Shown: positions 21,254-32,267, counted from the stretch's first letter. The stretch is DNA of 64,000 bases from Yponomeuta sedellus (GCA_934045075.1 OW203727.1:18598861-18662860); one strand, 5' to 3'. Numbers and translations are program-made. The notes: a model not told the origin generated them from the sequence alone.

Positions 21254-22016
21254 GATTTCAGGATTGGCATCAATAGTTAAATGTCTTACAAAAATAGAGA
21301 CATGCTAAATTATAATCCAACTTTCTTGATTTTTTTGCAACACCCAATTCTCGCTACCAATATGTTCCATTCCCATTTTTTGTACAACAAACTGCAATCA
21401 GCATATGTTATTATTGTATTCACTGTCTGCACTCTTGGGTTAGGATATTTTATACCTGTGTAATTTCCTTTTTTATGTACAATAAAGTGTTCTCTATCTA
21501 TCTGTTTCGATGTATTTTTGCTTGTTTGGGTCATTGAAACAACGTACCTACTAGTTTTCCTAAGAAATTTGTGGAAAACCTTCCTAGGTGGCTCCTTTTT
21601 CCAGAAGGTATGTATCCTTTCTGAACAAACATATCAGTAATACAATGAGTGACAAGTAGCCTAAAGTAATGAACATTACTTTTATTACTGAACCCTTACT
21701 AAAGAAATCGAGTTCTTTTGTAACTTGATCATGCGTGTCCATAACAATATTGACTGATGGAGGAAATTGAATGAATGCGAACTTAACTCAACTGCTTACG
21801 GGATTAAGTTCTCTTTTGTTTTGTTGTTTATACAAAAGGGAGCAGGTTATTATCCTTTAATAGATTTCCGCGTTTATAACCTGTAAAGGATGAAGGAAAA
21901 TCGCTTAATTTGCTAATATTCTTTCGTCTTCGACCGTCTTAACCTGCGTAAGGTCTTTGACCTAATAGAATACCTATCCCGTCTGGATAGGCATATAATA
22001 AGCGCAAAGTTATATA
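21254..22016. other. Intergenic with a LINE-type tail
   Basis: CTGTGTAATTTCC...ATGTACAATAAAGTGTTCTC followed by TATCTATCTG at 21457-21508 resembles a LINE/SINE 3' tail. Nothing else identified. Confidence 0.4.
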
Positions 22017-22201
22017 TTAAACGGGTCTAATAACGATTATTTATTAAGCTGCGATAAAATTAGAAGTGACTACCCACAATACTTGACTGTACCCGCCACT
22101 TCTGACTAGCCGAGACCACGGCAACTGTAACGCTGCCGAAACGTCGAAAAATAGGGTAATTACGTTTTACCAAATAAATAATCGCGGTTAGATCCGTTTA
22201 A
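22017..22201. mobile_element. TIR MITE, TTAAACGGGTC family
   Basis: Begins TTAAACGGGTCTAATAACGA and ends GGTTAGATCCGTTTAA. It shares CGAGACCACGGCAACTGTAA, GCCGAAACGTCG and TAATTACGTTTTACC with the copy at 3874. The left half differs, so this copy is less self-complementary. Confidence 0.8.
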
Positions 22202-22699
22202 TACCTAACTATGTATGAATATCGCGAATCATTAAGAAATACTAATAATCGCAAAAAATAGGTATTGACTATTATTTCTAAAATATCCAAGAAAATTAAC
22301 GTTTAGACAAAGCTGGTAATAAATGGATCTTGTGAATATTTTTTTCCTTCTTCATATTTATATATATTTGAGAAAGACTGGTTGTATTTGACCCCAATCA
22401 CGCCTGCTTGTAAACGAAGGGGGTAAAATATTAGGTGGATTCGGTATTTCCGAAGATTTTTCGGGGCACATTGTTTCTAGCGTTCCCATGATTCAAAAGA
22501 CCTTCGTAGTTTATCCCAGTTCTTCAAACTTTCCAAGCACCAAGGCGCTAATTTTCCTGTAGGTAACTATAGTGACGGCAAAAGTTTCAGTGGCGACTGT
22601 ACAAAAGATTAATTATAAGAGCTTTGTGTAATGAAGGGCTGCCTGATAATGAAGGCAATTTGATAAAGTGTAAAAGTACACCAATTAGGGAGGTCTTTC
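22202..22699. other. Intergenic, nothing recognised
   Basis: No gene or repeat recognised. Confidence 0.3.
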
Positions 22700-23130
22700 G
22701 GAAAAGTTACCCTATTTTCTTTAGAGGACGGCTAAGGTGGGTGGAGGATCGTACCTAATGAAGAGAGAATGGGCTGCTCCTTTCAGCTCAGCCGAGCTAA
22801 GAGAGGTGCCACACGGGCGTTGTCTGTGATTAGCGATAGCGCTGCGTTGACTGAGCGGTAACCCGCCGTCGTTCTGCAAATAAATCTGAACGACATGCCG
22901 CGATACCTTGAAATTACCGACGGCGATGCAACGCACAAGGAGAGGAAGAAGACGAGGTGGGGAAGGGGGTTAAAAAGACTGAGCGGCAGTGCACAGTGAT
23001 GTAAACCTATCAATTGTATCCTACTCGATGCTGTAACGTCGGAGATAGCCGCGTAAGGGCGGCGCCGACGCACGCGTAGTATTAACTGCGTAGAAATATT
23101 TGCGTTGCTACACCTCCCACTCGACTTGTC
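22700..23130. promoter_or_regulatory. CpG-rich block, possible promoter or first exon
   Basis: About 430 bp with much higher GC and CpG content than the flanks (GGCGGCGCCGACGCACGCG near 23067). A 96-codon - strand frame crosses it without a recognisable domain. In insects such blocks often mark promoters or exons, so this is a candidate only. Confidence 0.3.
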
Positions 23131-23297
23131 TTTTGTCTACGCCTACGAAACTTTAGTCTCGCTTCTTTGTCGACGTTCCCTCATGTGACTTCACATAAGT
23201 CATGCCTGAAGATAATAATAAATGTATGTCATATATATTCGAATGATGAATTGTCTTGAAGTTGTGCTGCGTATTCTCGTAACACTGTATTCCTATG

Positions 23298-23332
23298 TGT
23301 GTGTGTGTGTATGTATATGTATGTGTGTGTAT
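23298..23332. repeat. TG/TATG microsatellite
   Basis: GTGTGTGTGTGTGTATGTAT followed by ATGTATGTGTGTGT. Simple repeat. Confidence 0.9.
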
Positions 23333-23724
23333 TATTATTGTATATTTCAACATGTGTCTTGAATCGTATCGATTATTGTCCATATTTAATTAAAAGCCAT
23401 CACCGTATTATTATAACATAACGTCGTAGTAAAATTCAGAAAGACTCAATGCCGCACGGGTTTGAAATAATTACGTCGTAATTAAAACGAGAGTCAAACT
23501 GTGGGCTTTGCTCACGCGGCAAAGCAATTAAGAAAACAACGAAACAGAATACCCATCGGACGACTCGTCAGTGGTGCTCAACATTGCATCCCGGGGGTCA
23601 CAGGCAGTGTGACGGATGGGGGCAATAGGACATGAATTTAAGTATGCCCGTTACTTAAAACAAGATATGTACAAAAAGAAAACAATATACTGTATAAGCC
23701 GAAAAGGTAAGGTGTTCAATTACT

Positions 23725-23845
23725 TCAGCAATATCAATTTCAATCCACGGTAGGCACGCGTGGTGATTAAGCCCATAGTCTCTCTTTGAAAGAAGGCCCG
23801 TGCTTTACATTAGGACATATATATATAAGCTACATTATTATTATT
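23725..23845 (+). mobile_element. SINE-B, 3' fragment
   Basis: CAATCCACGGTAGGCACGCG, TGGTGATTAAGCCCATAG, GAAGGCCCGTGCTTTACATT and an ATT-repeat tail. Confidence 0.75.
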
Positions 23846-23989
23846 ATTTGAAGCATAAAGCGTATAGGCTCAGCATTGTGCAGTATCCGCCGATTTTTAA
23901 CGACTTTAATCCATGAAAAGTAAATTTCTTTAAGTTCTACCTGAATGTACCTAAGTGTGTTTAAGAAAATTTGGTGAGTTTAAGAGAAG

Positions 23990-24090
23990 AGCTTAAAATC
24001 GCCAATCTTCAGGGGGCACGCGTTACGATTGAGCCCCTAGTCTCGCAGAGGGAAAGCCTGCGCGTTGCAGTTTAACTTATAGAGGGTACT
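23990..24090 (+). repeat. SINE-B body fragment
   Basis: CGCCAATCTTCAGGGGGCAC, GCGTTACGATTGAGCCCC and GAGGGAAAGCCTGCGCG align with the SINE-B core, diverged. Confidence 0.6.
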
Positions 24091-24124
24091 TATAATAATA
24101 CTGAGTACCTAACGTTTATATTTG

Positions 24125-24385
24125 TTATATTACTTCCTTTTTTTCTGAGTTATGTACGGTTGTTAAGTTATAATAGCAATAGTGGGTGTTTGTTAACTTA
24201 TACTGGTCACCAACTGTGAAGAAAAACGTCGTGAGGAAACTTGTATGTCTGAGGTATTTAACTACCTCTGCGCTTGAGACTGCCAATCCACGGTGGGCAC
24301 GCGTGGTAATTAAGCCCAGCAGCCAGGTAAGAAAGCATATGCCCTACCGTAGGACGCTTATAGGCGACATAAAAAAAATTAACAA
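24125..24385 (+). mobile_element. SINE-B, lacking the tRNA-like head
   Basis: Contains TTATGTACGGTTGTTAAGTT, ACTGTGAAGAAAAACGTCG, GAGGAAAC, TGCGCTTGAGACTGCCAATC, CACGGTGGGCACGCGTGGTA and CGCTTATAGGCGACA. It carries the middle and 3' parts of the family. Confidence 0.75.
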
Positions 24386-24928
24386 AGTTTATCTAGGTTT
24401 ATGCACAAGCCGATCTTAATCTAATCAAATTTGTGTAAAAAGGTAAATTTTTGATCTGTAATAATCTATCGAAGTTACTGGAATAAACTTTCAATTTAAA
24501 ATATCTATTTTAATAACGCACTAACTATAGTTTCTATGCGTAGAATTTTCGTGCAAACCATTTATTTTAAAGATTGTTATTTGAAGCTAAAACTTCTTTA
24601 CTTCATAGTACATTTAAATATACGTCAGTATCTAAAACAAAAATACGCCTCCGGTAATCCAGTATATGTATATACGTTCTGTGATCAAGTTACATACAAA
24701 GTTTTAATATTTAATCTTTGGGGGCATCAAAGGGTATAGGTGAAACCACAAAATAAGGGTTGAGAGCCCTTGGTTAGGGTTATTGTGGTAAAATGAAATA
24801 GGTTTGACGTTTATCCAGGTCATCATATAAAAACATATCTAACAAGGCAGTACAACGTGGCAAAAATAAATGCGATAAAAATATTCAAAATTCCGATCAA
24901 GACATTTTTTTATTTACATTTTTGCTTC

Positions 24929-25187
24929 AAAAACAACGTCCATGGGGAAATCCGCGGCTTAGTTGGCACCGCACTTATTGACTTATCTTTCCTGAGGGCT
25001 AGGCCGAATAAGCTGTCAGGATGGTACAGGCACTATGCAAGCCAACTGCATCTCAAAAACAATGTCCCCGCCATGGGGAAACCCGCGGCTTAGTTGGCAC
25101 CGCACTTATTGACTTATATTTCCTGAGGGCTAGGCCGAATAAGCTGTCAGGATGGTAGAGGTGCTGTGGAAGCCAACTCCAAAACAA
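24929..25187 (+). repeat. Repeat E, two tandem units
   Basis: Two direct copies of about 128 bp (24929-25053, 25057-25187) share CCGCGGCTTAGTTGGCACCG, GGGCTAGGCCGAATAAGCTG and GTCAGGATGGTA. A third partial unit with CACCCATCCAGTGAGTGAAA follows to about 25250. It is related to the single unit at 7955. Confidence 0.8.
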
Positions 25188-25259
25188 TGTCCCGGTACTG
25201 CAGCATGCGAGTAGTCTTTTCACCCATCCAGTGAGTGAAAGTACCACTAGACGCTGTAT

Positions 25260-26130
25260 AAATCATCTCAATACGTACATGCAAAGGCCCAAGTGCATTA
25301 TTGAACTATTTATATTAGAAAAAGTGAGTATAATTTTTTAAAGTTAAAATAATGTTATGTTTTTGGTGTACATTAAACAAAACATTAAGTATTTTAAGTA
25401 TGTTAATTGTTTTTTTAAATTGAAACATTATTAAATTATGTATTTACCGTTTTTATTTGGCAGATTGTCAACCATTGCAATTTCCTTGAAAAGTCAACCG
25501 TAACGTAATAGAAAAAGTCGACGTGCTTTCGGCAATACTCGCAATAACGCTGTTTAAGTGAGATTGTCAATCGAGTATCTTTTGCAAAAAAATCATAGAT
25601 TTGAAATCATTAATTACTAATTCAACAATCAATACAGATTTTCCATTGACGTATTCAAAAGTGATCAACATTTTTTCTTTCACCCCGTAGGTAATCACTT
25701 ATGGTTTTGTTTTATATTTCTGTTCATTTACATTACCACTCCTTTGAGGAGTTGGGCTTAATTGTAAATCGATTGATTGATCACCTCAGGGGTTAACGTG
25801 ACATGTAAATAACCATAAAACAACATCGTAATATTTTTTCTTCAGCGCTTTTATGTAGGGCCTACGTTATAAATCATGTGGCCTACATTTTACATTACAT
25901 GCACATATGATACTTTTAGAACTGGCACAGACACTAATTCAAAAAAGTCGATTGGAGTCATTACTTTTAGAACTGGAACAAACACTTTTATAAAAAAGTC
26001 GATGGGAGACATTGAGCAAATTTGAACCTAATGGGTATTTAAAATACGACTAAATGAAGAAAAAAAACCTTTGCCAAACCGATCACCAATCTAACTAAAA
26101 AACCTAAAAGGAAACGCGGAAACGAACATG
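25260..26130. other. Intergenic, nothing recognised
   Basis: Short direct repeat TACTTTTAGAACTGG.ACA at 25911 and 25962 with similar AAAAAAGTCGAT context; otherwise featureless. Confidence 0.35.
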
Positions 26131-26138
26131 AAACTTAC

Positions 26139-26262
26139 CTGAAGTCTCGCAACACGTAATTACACTAAATCCTCAAACCATTCTATGGTTCTTATCACAC
26201 AACACTATCACTCGCTCACCACTACAACTCACTCATGGAATCGCGTAAGTGTTGACACTAGT
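26139..26262 (-). promoter_or_regulatory. Candidate 5' untranslated exon (- strand)
   Basis: The - strand has a strong donor consensus (TTCAG|GTAAGTTT at 26138/26139) after a non-repetitive stretch without long ORF, upstream of which lies a CpG-richer block (26250-26350). This is the pattern of a non-coding first exon, but no downstream exon was recognised. A chance donor cannot be excluded. Confidence 0.2.
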
Positions 26263-27039
26263 GCGACCCGAGGAAGCGCGTCCGTCCTCCACGGCAGTCG
26301 GGGTAAGACTGAAGCATAGACTCCGCAGTTTCAGGCGCTTGCCTTCAACCCATTGCTCGTTGGTCATATATATTATGTACATACATACAAGTATTTATGT
26401 GCATACTTGTACAGAATTCATTCGGGCATCGCTTAGCAACGCTTTCTTAAAGCAGCGATTTAGATGTTTTTGGTACGCTTATTGGCAAGGAAAGATTTTA
26501 ATTGGGCCGACGCTCCCATATTAAATTAGATAAGCGGCGAAGGGCTAAGGAAATCTATCAATGTATTTGGGAAATTTCACTGTATTTTCTGTTAAAATTG
26601 GTGAAACAAGCAAATCACGATTTGATCAAAAATAACCTTTACTATATTATATTATGTAGTATTATTATAATGGAGCGGAGAAGCCGTAAAAAATACGCCA
26701 AAAACAGTTTCCTTAAAAGTCCGAAGCGAGGAAAATGCCTACAGGTACCTTTTCCAGCGTTTTCTCTATAAATAGTAGCAAGTTGCCGTTCCATTACCTG
26801 TCCAAACAAGAGTTATTGTCTGCTATTAGCGGTATGAGGAATCAATATAAAAGTAGGTGGAAAATTGTTTATTTTTTATGATTTCCAGGGTTTTCCAAGC
26901 GAGGCCAAGTCGAACAATCATTTCGTAAATTCCCCTGATATTCGCAGCTTATATATGACCTTATGTATGGTAGATAGACTTGGGTATGGCAAAAAATAAT
27001 TCTACTTTATTGCTTAGTAAAGTAGTAGAATTAATGCAG
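26263..27039. other. Intergenic, nothing recognised
   Basis: 26250-26350 is locally CpG-rich. The 89-91-codon frames here show no domain. An imperfect hairpin ATTCTACTTTA...TAAAGTAGTAGAAT lies at about 26999-27031. Confidence 0.35.
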
Positions 27040-27450
27040 TAGAAATGAGGTCCTTGAGAAGTATGTGTAGTGTTACTTTGAATGACAGGATACGCAATAG
27101 TCTGATTAGAGAAGAAGCTGTGGATTGAAAGAGGATATAGTGACTAGAATTGAGACAGGAATGTTGCGTTGGTTTGGACATGTGGAGAGGATGAAGGAAG
27201 AAACATTGACGAAACAAATATATATTGCGAATGTAAGTGGAAGGGCTGGTAAGAGACGTCCCAGACGTACATACATCGAGCAAATAGGGGATGTATTAGC
27301 AAAGGGGAAGATAAAAAGTACCCGGGACCGGCATGCGTGCATGCAACGACTTATGAACGTTGATGAAACGAAGGTGATCTGTCAGGATCGTGGCAAGTGG
27401 CAGTCCCCTGGTCTCGGCCTACCCCTCTGAAATACAGGCGTGAGGTTATG
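27040..27450 (+). pseudogene. LINE-B reverse-transcriptase C terminus, best copy
   Basis: Encodes, with one frameshift near 27120, MRSLRSMCSVTLNDRIRNSL, then LKEDIVTRIETGMLRWFGHV, GKRRPRRTYIEQIGDVL, MQRLMNVDETKVICQDRGKW and a stop at about 27430, followed by a GTATGTATGTATG tail. This is the conserved C terminus of a family of insect LINE reverse transcriptases; clade not assigned by eye. 5'-truncated, as is usual for LINE copies. Confidence 0.85.
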
Positions 27451-28039
27451 TATGTATGTATGTATATATGACCTACTGCATAGCATAGACTTTATCTTAG
27501 AGAAAGTTGAGTGTGTTACCACCTCTGACACTAAGGTTGCCTCACGAAGTCAATCTCCACAATTAGGGAGTTGTATTGTGACTTCAAACCCACAAATGTA
27601 TGTAATTTAAGTTAGTGTATGACAGCACATGACTTTCGTTCTGTTTCAAAATAGAGCCTTTAAAGGATATTAATACAATTGTTGTAGCTTTCCTGATTGT
27701 ATCAAAATGTTATTTTCTACTATTTTGTTACATTTGACGCCCGACTATGTACCGGGAATGATGGAACATTTACGAGTATTACAGACGCGATTAAGAACTG
27801 TGCATATTCCAGCCAGATATGATCATCCTACAACCGTGGTATAAGAAAAGAGTATTCTTTATTTTACGCCAGAAAAAAATAAAAGTTACAATATTTACGT
27901 TTATTGATTATTACTTACAGCAATGTCTTTCAGACAACTGACAACTGAAGTGTCTCTGCCTTTTTTTCTCGATAGCAAACTTCATGTGATGTTCATATCG
28001 TTTTGGTCAATATGTTACAGTTTCTGCACAGCAATGAAT
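27451..28039. other. Intergenic, nothing recognised
   Basis: No gene or repeat recognised. Confidence 0.35.
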
Positions 28040-28490
28040 AAAATGTCCCATCATCATCATCATAATCAGTCCACTGCTGGACATAGGCCTCTCCCAAAAA
28101 GAGCGGTGGTAGCGGAGCGGTGTAGAACGCCGGCTTCTCAATCGGGAGGTCGTGGGTTCGAATCCCGGCATGTACCAATGACTTTGTTCTTTAAGTTATG
28201 TACATTTGTGAAATTATAGAAGCAATACTACTCGCTGACGGTGAAGGAAAACATCGTAAGGAAACCCTAGTGTCTGAGGTGTTAGCGCACCTCAGCGTTT
28301 GCTACGTACAATGGCCCAACTATGAGGCTAAGTGCGGAAATCTTAGGTCTAACTAACTAACTAGGCCTCTCCCAAGACACGCCACTGAGCCCGATCTTCG
28401 GTTCTCCTCTTCCAGTCATCTGCACACCGCTTTGCGAATATCGTCGCTCCACCTGGCGTCCTACGCTGCGTTTGCCGATTTGTGGTCTCC
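28040..28490 (-). pseudogene. RTE-type LINE 3' end, split by a SINE-B
   Basis: The + strand reads ATCATCATCATCATAATCAG (tail), CCACTGCTGGACATAGGCCT, then after the SINE interruption continues GCCACTGAGCCCGATCTTCG, GGCGTCCTACGCTGCGTTTG. This is the reverse of the RTE C-terminal codons (GRPPTRW..., QQW). 5'-truncated. Confidence 0.8.
28098..28361 (+). mobile_element. SINE-B, full length, nested in an RTE end
   Basis: tRNA-like head (GGTGGTAGCGGAGCGGTG; box B GGGTTCGAATCCCGG), body (ACGGTGAAGGAAAACATCG, AGCGCACCTCAGCGTTTG) and tail TAACTAACTAACTA. It is bounded by a perfect 14-bp duplication TAGGCCTCTCCCAA at 28084-28097 and 28362-28375. This defines the exact ends of the family: 264 bp. Confidence 0.9.
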
Positions 28491-28498
28491 ACAATAAG

Positions 28499-29122
28499 CG
28501 TATTTTATACTATTTTATTTTTAATGCACTAACCCGTGCTAAGGAACAAATTTAAAAACCTATTTAGAGGCTAAACATTTCACCCATGCTGGGATTCGAA
28601 CCCGCAACTTCTGGCTATCCGTGCCAGCGCTCTACCAATTGAGCCAATGGGCGACTCACGGCATCAGTGAAATTCCGAACCTCTTTACACTATTCTCTGT
28701 ATTACGTACAGGCAGTGACATCTAACTTAAGCAAATTGCATCACTTACAGCCCCGACTACCTAATTTGCAGTTAGGTTTTACATTTTAGGATAGCCAGAA
28801 GTTGCGGGTTCGAATCCCAGCATGGGTGAAATTTTTAGCCTCTAAATAGGTTTTTAAATTTGTTCCTTAGCACGGGTTAGTGCATTAAAAATAAAATAGT
28901 ATAATAATAAAAAAAAACTTATTTAGAGGTTAATAGTTCCACCCGTGCCGGGACTTGAACCCGCGACCTCTGGCTAAACGTGCCAGCGCTCTCCTAACTG
29001 AGCTAATGGGCAAGTTTCGGCATCAGTGAAACTTCGAAACTGCGGTGGATTTTTTAGCCCCTAAATAGGTTTTTAAAATTGTCCTTAGCACGGGTTAGTG
29101 CATAAAAAGAATATAATAGTTT
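28499..29122. mobile_element. Compound SINE-A cluster, alternating orientation
   Basis: Four alternating segments: antisense full copy (28510-28775), sense 3' part from GGATAGCCAGAAG (28793-28905), antisense head (28917-29036) and sense 3' end (29043-29118). ACAATAAG at 28491-28498 and 29123-29130 brackets the whole. Each half is an inverted-5' composite, the second probably inserted in the A/T-rich tail of the first. Confidence 0.7.
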
Positions 29123-29130
29123 ACAATAAG

Positions 29131-30010
29131 ATATTTTCTATTTATATATTTATATATCTTATCTCGTGGCAGACTGTCGATCTTCGGCTCTCCTCTTCGG
29201 CTCAATAAAATGTTTAATTCGGTTATTTTGCGAAATTCCACCAAAAATCCCACAAGCACCATGCGGTTAGTTAATGCACCGCCCTCCTTCCCGCTTTTTC
29301 AAGCAGAAGCAAGACACGAACACATCACCACTCACACAAGTATTGGTGTCGGTTTCATGATATTTTAATGGTATTATGTCACATTTTAATGCTATTATGG
29401 ATTTCCGCAAAGTAACGCCTGATTTCATATTTTTTTTTAATTTTGTCAACCCTAAAATTTAACGTAGAAAGTTAAAATCTTTTTTAGCAGCCTCTTAAAG
29501 CCTGTCCAACGCGCCCTTGATCGAGATTTTTCAGACAAAGCAAGTGCCTCTAAAAAGGAAAATCTTAGTTTCTGGAACATTATGAATCTCCCGATTTATC
29601 ATGAAAAAACACAATCCCGTACCTTCGAGTACATTATTAAGGGCTGAAGTGCCTGTTCGGTAATATTCAAGAGCCTTTTGATCCAAATTTGCTCTTTTGA
29701 GCTTTGTTTAACTTTTCCTATTTAAACGCTTCCTTTGATGTAGAGACTATCATAAACAATGTATCTTTTTTATTGTTATCTTTAGCAATCTTTTAGGCAT
29801 GACTGGTTTAATTAGGCTTCGTACTAAAAAACATTTGTCTTAGAAGTGTTTGCTCGAACTTTTTCACTGTTAAAGTTTTTTGTAATATTTAATAAAAAAC
29901 ATCTTTGTACATCGACAAATATGCAATCTCGTTTATGTCGGATGAATTTACGTAATGGATAATGAAAGGTGTGTCCGTTATGTGTCTTTGTAAACTAAAA
30001 CCACATATTG
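29131..30010. other. Intergenic, nothing recognised
   Basis: GTCGATCTTCGGCTCTCCTC near 29176 may be a further RTE scrap. Otherwise no feature. Confidence 0.35.
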
Positions 30011-30205
30011 ACGATCTCTGTGGCGCAGTGGTAGCGCCTATGCCTACCATTCAAGATGTTCCGGGTTTGAACCCCGGCTGAGGACAAAAAAAATCCCCAG
30101 TCTTGGATGTTTACATGTTTGTGATGTCGTTTTTTCTGGATCCCACGACACAGGGTATCCTAGTCTGGGGCCAGAAGCAATGTATGTGCCTGTATGTTAA
30201 TGTTA
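30011..30205 (+). mobile_element. SINE-C copy
   Basis: Head ACGATCTCTGTGGCGCAGTG with box B-like GGGTTTGAACCCCGG, body TCTTGGATGTTTACATG, CCCACGACACAGGGTATCCT, GGGGCCAGAAGCAATGTATG. Confidence 0.8.
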
Positions 30206-30787
30206 TATGTTAAGCTCAGATTCAGGAAAGAAATACTTTTAATCCGAGATTCCACGAATACACAGGCAGATATAGTTTTTAATTAAAATATAGTCTATTG
30301 CTGTGTCAGAATTGCTACGTTAGTTTTAGGTCGTTGTTAAAACTCACGTCAAATGAACATAACTTTTTATTACTCCCGCGGGAAGTAACTTCATAACCGA
30401 CGTAATAACTTTGTACATCCTTAAATACCTATTTAAATGTTGATTTTAAGGCTGTAGTTTTTGCAAATCAAGGTCTTTCACAGTGATAACTAGCGCCACC
30501 AATCGGAAAAATCATATCTAAAGAGGAAAAAGCCTTTGAAAAAAGTGAAAATTATAAATGTTAATAAACAAAGATTTTTTTTTAGTTTTGACAAAACGGC
30601 CGTTGTTAGCGGAAATCGAATAAAGTTCTAGGTTGTTAATTCTAGGTAATAGATTGCAGTCCAAAAAATATTGTCACCGTTGTTAATATTTATGATAATG
30701 ACTTTTTGAAACAAACGTATAATTATGTCATAACGTATAAATAAATTATGAATTTAATTCTATCGTTCTATCGATCGATCGTGTAAT
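30206..30787. other. Intergenic, nothing recognised
   Basis: No gene or repeat recognised. Confidence 0.35.
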
Positions 30788-30826
30788 TCTATAATATAAA
30801 AATAAATCGCTGAATGTGTTGGTAAA
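30788..30826 (+). repeat. Helitron-like 5' end fragment
   Basis: TCTATAATATAAAAATAAAT then CGCTGAATGTGTTGGTAA, the start of the unit arrayed at 49433; cut off by a SINE-A. Confidence 0.65.
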
Positions 30827-30957
30827 GAGGTTCAAAATTTCACGAATGCCGGTAGTCGCCGCGCTGGCACGGCGCGGCGACTACCCAGATTAGCCAGAGG
30901 TTGCAGGTTCGAGCCACGGCGTGAGTGGAATTTTAGCCTCTAAATAAGATTTTAAAG
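30827..30957 (+). mobile_element. SINE-A copy with internal inverted duplication
   Basis: It has the 5' module end (AGAGGTTCAAAATTTCAC), then a hairpin in place of box A, then TTAGCCAGAGGTTGCAGGTT and TTTTAGCCTCTAAATAAG. The hairpin (30851-30885) is GGTAGTCGCCGCGC, 7 nt, and the exact reverse complement; other family members have CCCATTAGCTCAGTTGG there. Confidence 0.8.
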
Positions 30958-30963
30958 TACACT

Positions 30964-31111
30964 GTTCTATAGCAACCAGACAATTAAACATTACATTTTC
31001 AATCACGTTCAAATAAATGAAACGTTGAAAGTTATCTGTAACGTTAACCGTTAAATGTTACGTTGAACGTGATTGAAAATGTAACTTTTAATTGCCTGGT
31101 TGTTATGGAAC
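30964..31111. mobile_element. Foldback MITE, ~49-bp inverted arms
   Basis: GTTCTATAGCAACCAGACAA...TTTTCAATCACGTTCAA pairs with TTGAACGTGATTGAAAA...TTGCCTGGTTGTTATGGAAC, about six mismatches over 49 bp. The centre is also partly palindromic (AACGTT motifs). Non-coding. Confidence 0.75.
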
Positions 31112-31186
31112 CTTGTATCTTAGTTTGGGACCGAAACAAGTATTTGTGCTGCTGTGATCTATGATATCTCAAAAACGATCGATATT

Positions 31187-31545
31187 GATATCAAACCTTG
31201 TATGTCCCCACTGCTGGGGCACGGGTCTCTTCCTGCATCGCAGGTAGGTTAGGCCATTCTCCACCACAAGGGCGAAATCCGGGTTGGTGGAGGATTGTAA
31301 GACAGTGGCGAGCCTTACTGTTAGAAGTAATCAAGCCGTCCATAATGCCTCGGACATGGCTTAACGACTACCATTATATGACAGCTGGCACCAACGGCTT
31401 AGCGTGCCTTGCGAAGCACGGAAGATCTCGGAAAAATGCCACTAGTGGCAGTCATGGGACAGACACCCATCTTGCACCTGACCGCGCCTGTTGTTGCTTA
31501 ACTCAAATGATTGGTTCTCGGTTCCACTGGGCCACGAACGCTTCC
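31187..31545 (-). mobile_element. 5S-derived SINE, near full length
   Basis: Antisense: 3' end GATATCAAACCTTGTATGTC and CCCCACTGCTGGGGCACGGG; the 5S-like block at 31460-31505 is CACCCATC...CCTGACCGCGCCTGTTGTTG followed by CTTAACTC. The 120-codon + strand frame across it (31198-31560) is a chance reading of the repeat. Confidence 0.85.
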
Positions 31546-31856
31546 AAAAACCTGGAGTAGATTTTTACTGAAGAAAGTAACGAGAAACGATTGAATAGAA
31601 CCTTGAACCGATGATCTTCAAACAAGATCCATTTTATAATACATAAGAAAGAGTGATAAAGAGGAGGGGTTGTGTCAGCTTGTATACGAGCATCGATTCA
31701 AGGCAATTTATTACTTTAAATCGGCGGCGGCGTTTGGGACCGATTTGGTTTTGAACTGCCAACGCCGATGGGATGCAAACGAAATTTCACAGAAGTTATA
31801 AGTTCCCTACAGTCGGTAGCACATCAACCATTACATTTTGTTCAAAACTGCCTTAA
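31546..31856. other. Intergenic, nothing recognised
   Basis: No gene or repeat recognised. Confidence 0.3.
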
Positions 31857-31945
31857 AAACCTATTTAATCCCGGCATGGGTAGAATTTTTAGCCTCTAGA
31901 TAGGTTTTTAAAATTGTCCATAGCACGGATTAGTGCATTAAAAAA
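31857..31945 (+). mobile_element. SINE-A 3' fragment with inverted motif
   Basis: AAAAACCTATTTA (antisense 3' motif) is joined to ATCCCGGCATGGGTAGAATT and TTTAGCCTCTAGATAGG plus tail. This is another copy whose 5' junction is the inverted AAAAACCTATT motif. Confidence 0.75.
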
Positions 31946-32025
31946 TAGGTGGAGTATAGCCTAAACTTCCTGCGATGCAGGAAGAGACTCATGCCCCGGC
32001 AGTGGGGACATACGAGGGTTGATAT
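31946..32025 (+). repeat. 5S-derived SINE 3' fragment
   Basis: GGTGGAGTATAGCC, TTCCTGCGATGCAGGAAGAG, CCGGCAGTGGGGACATACGA, GGGTTGATATCGATG. Confidence 0.75.
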
Positions 32026-32034
32026 CGATGTAGC

Positions 32035-32172
32035 ATTCACACGTTCTACTGCAGGTCACTGGCCTTCTCTCAGAGAGAGAGAATATGGGCTTAATTACCA
32101 AACGTGCCCACCGCGGATTGGAAATTTCAAGCTCTGATTTGAACACCTCAGACACTCAGGTTTCGTCACTAT
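32035..32172 (-). mobile_element. SINE-B 3' fragment
   Basis: The reverse strand shows TGAGTGTCTGAGGTG, CTTGAAATTTCCAATCCGCG, GTGGGCACGTTTGGTAATTA and AAGCCCATATTC. Confidence 0.7.
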
Positions 32173-32267
32173 GCTTTCCTTTATTGTTAAAAGAGTAGAA
32201 TCGAGTCTGACATAAAATGTAATTAAAGGGCTTTAAACAGAATAAACGATTTAAAAGTGATTGTAAT

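Noticed and set aside
31198..31560. 120-codon open frame on + strand
   Set aside because: It runs through an antisense 5S-derived SINE; the same 'protein' appears in other copies with stops and reflects the repeat, not selection.
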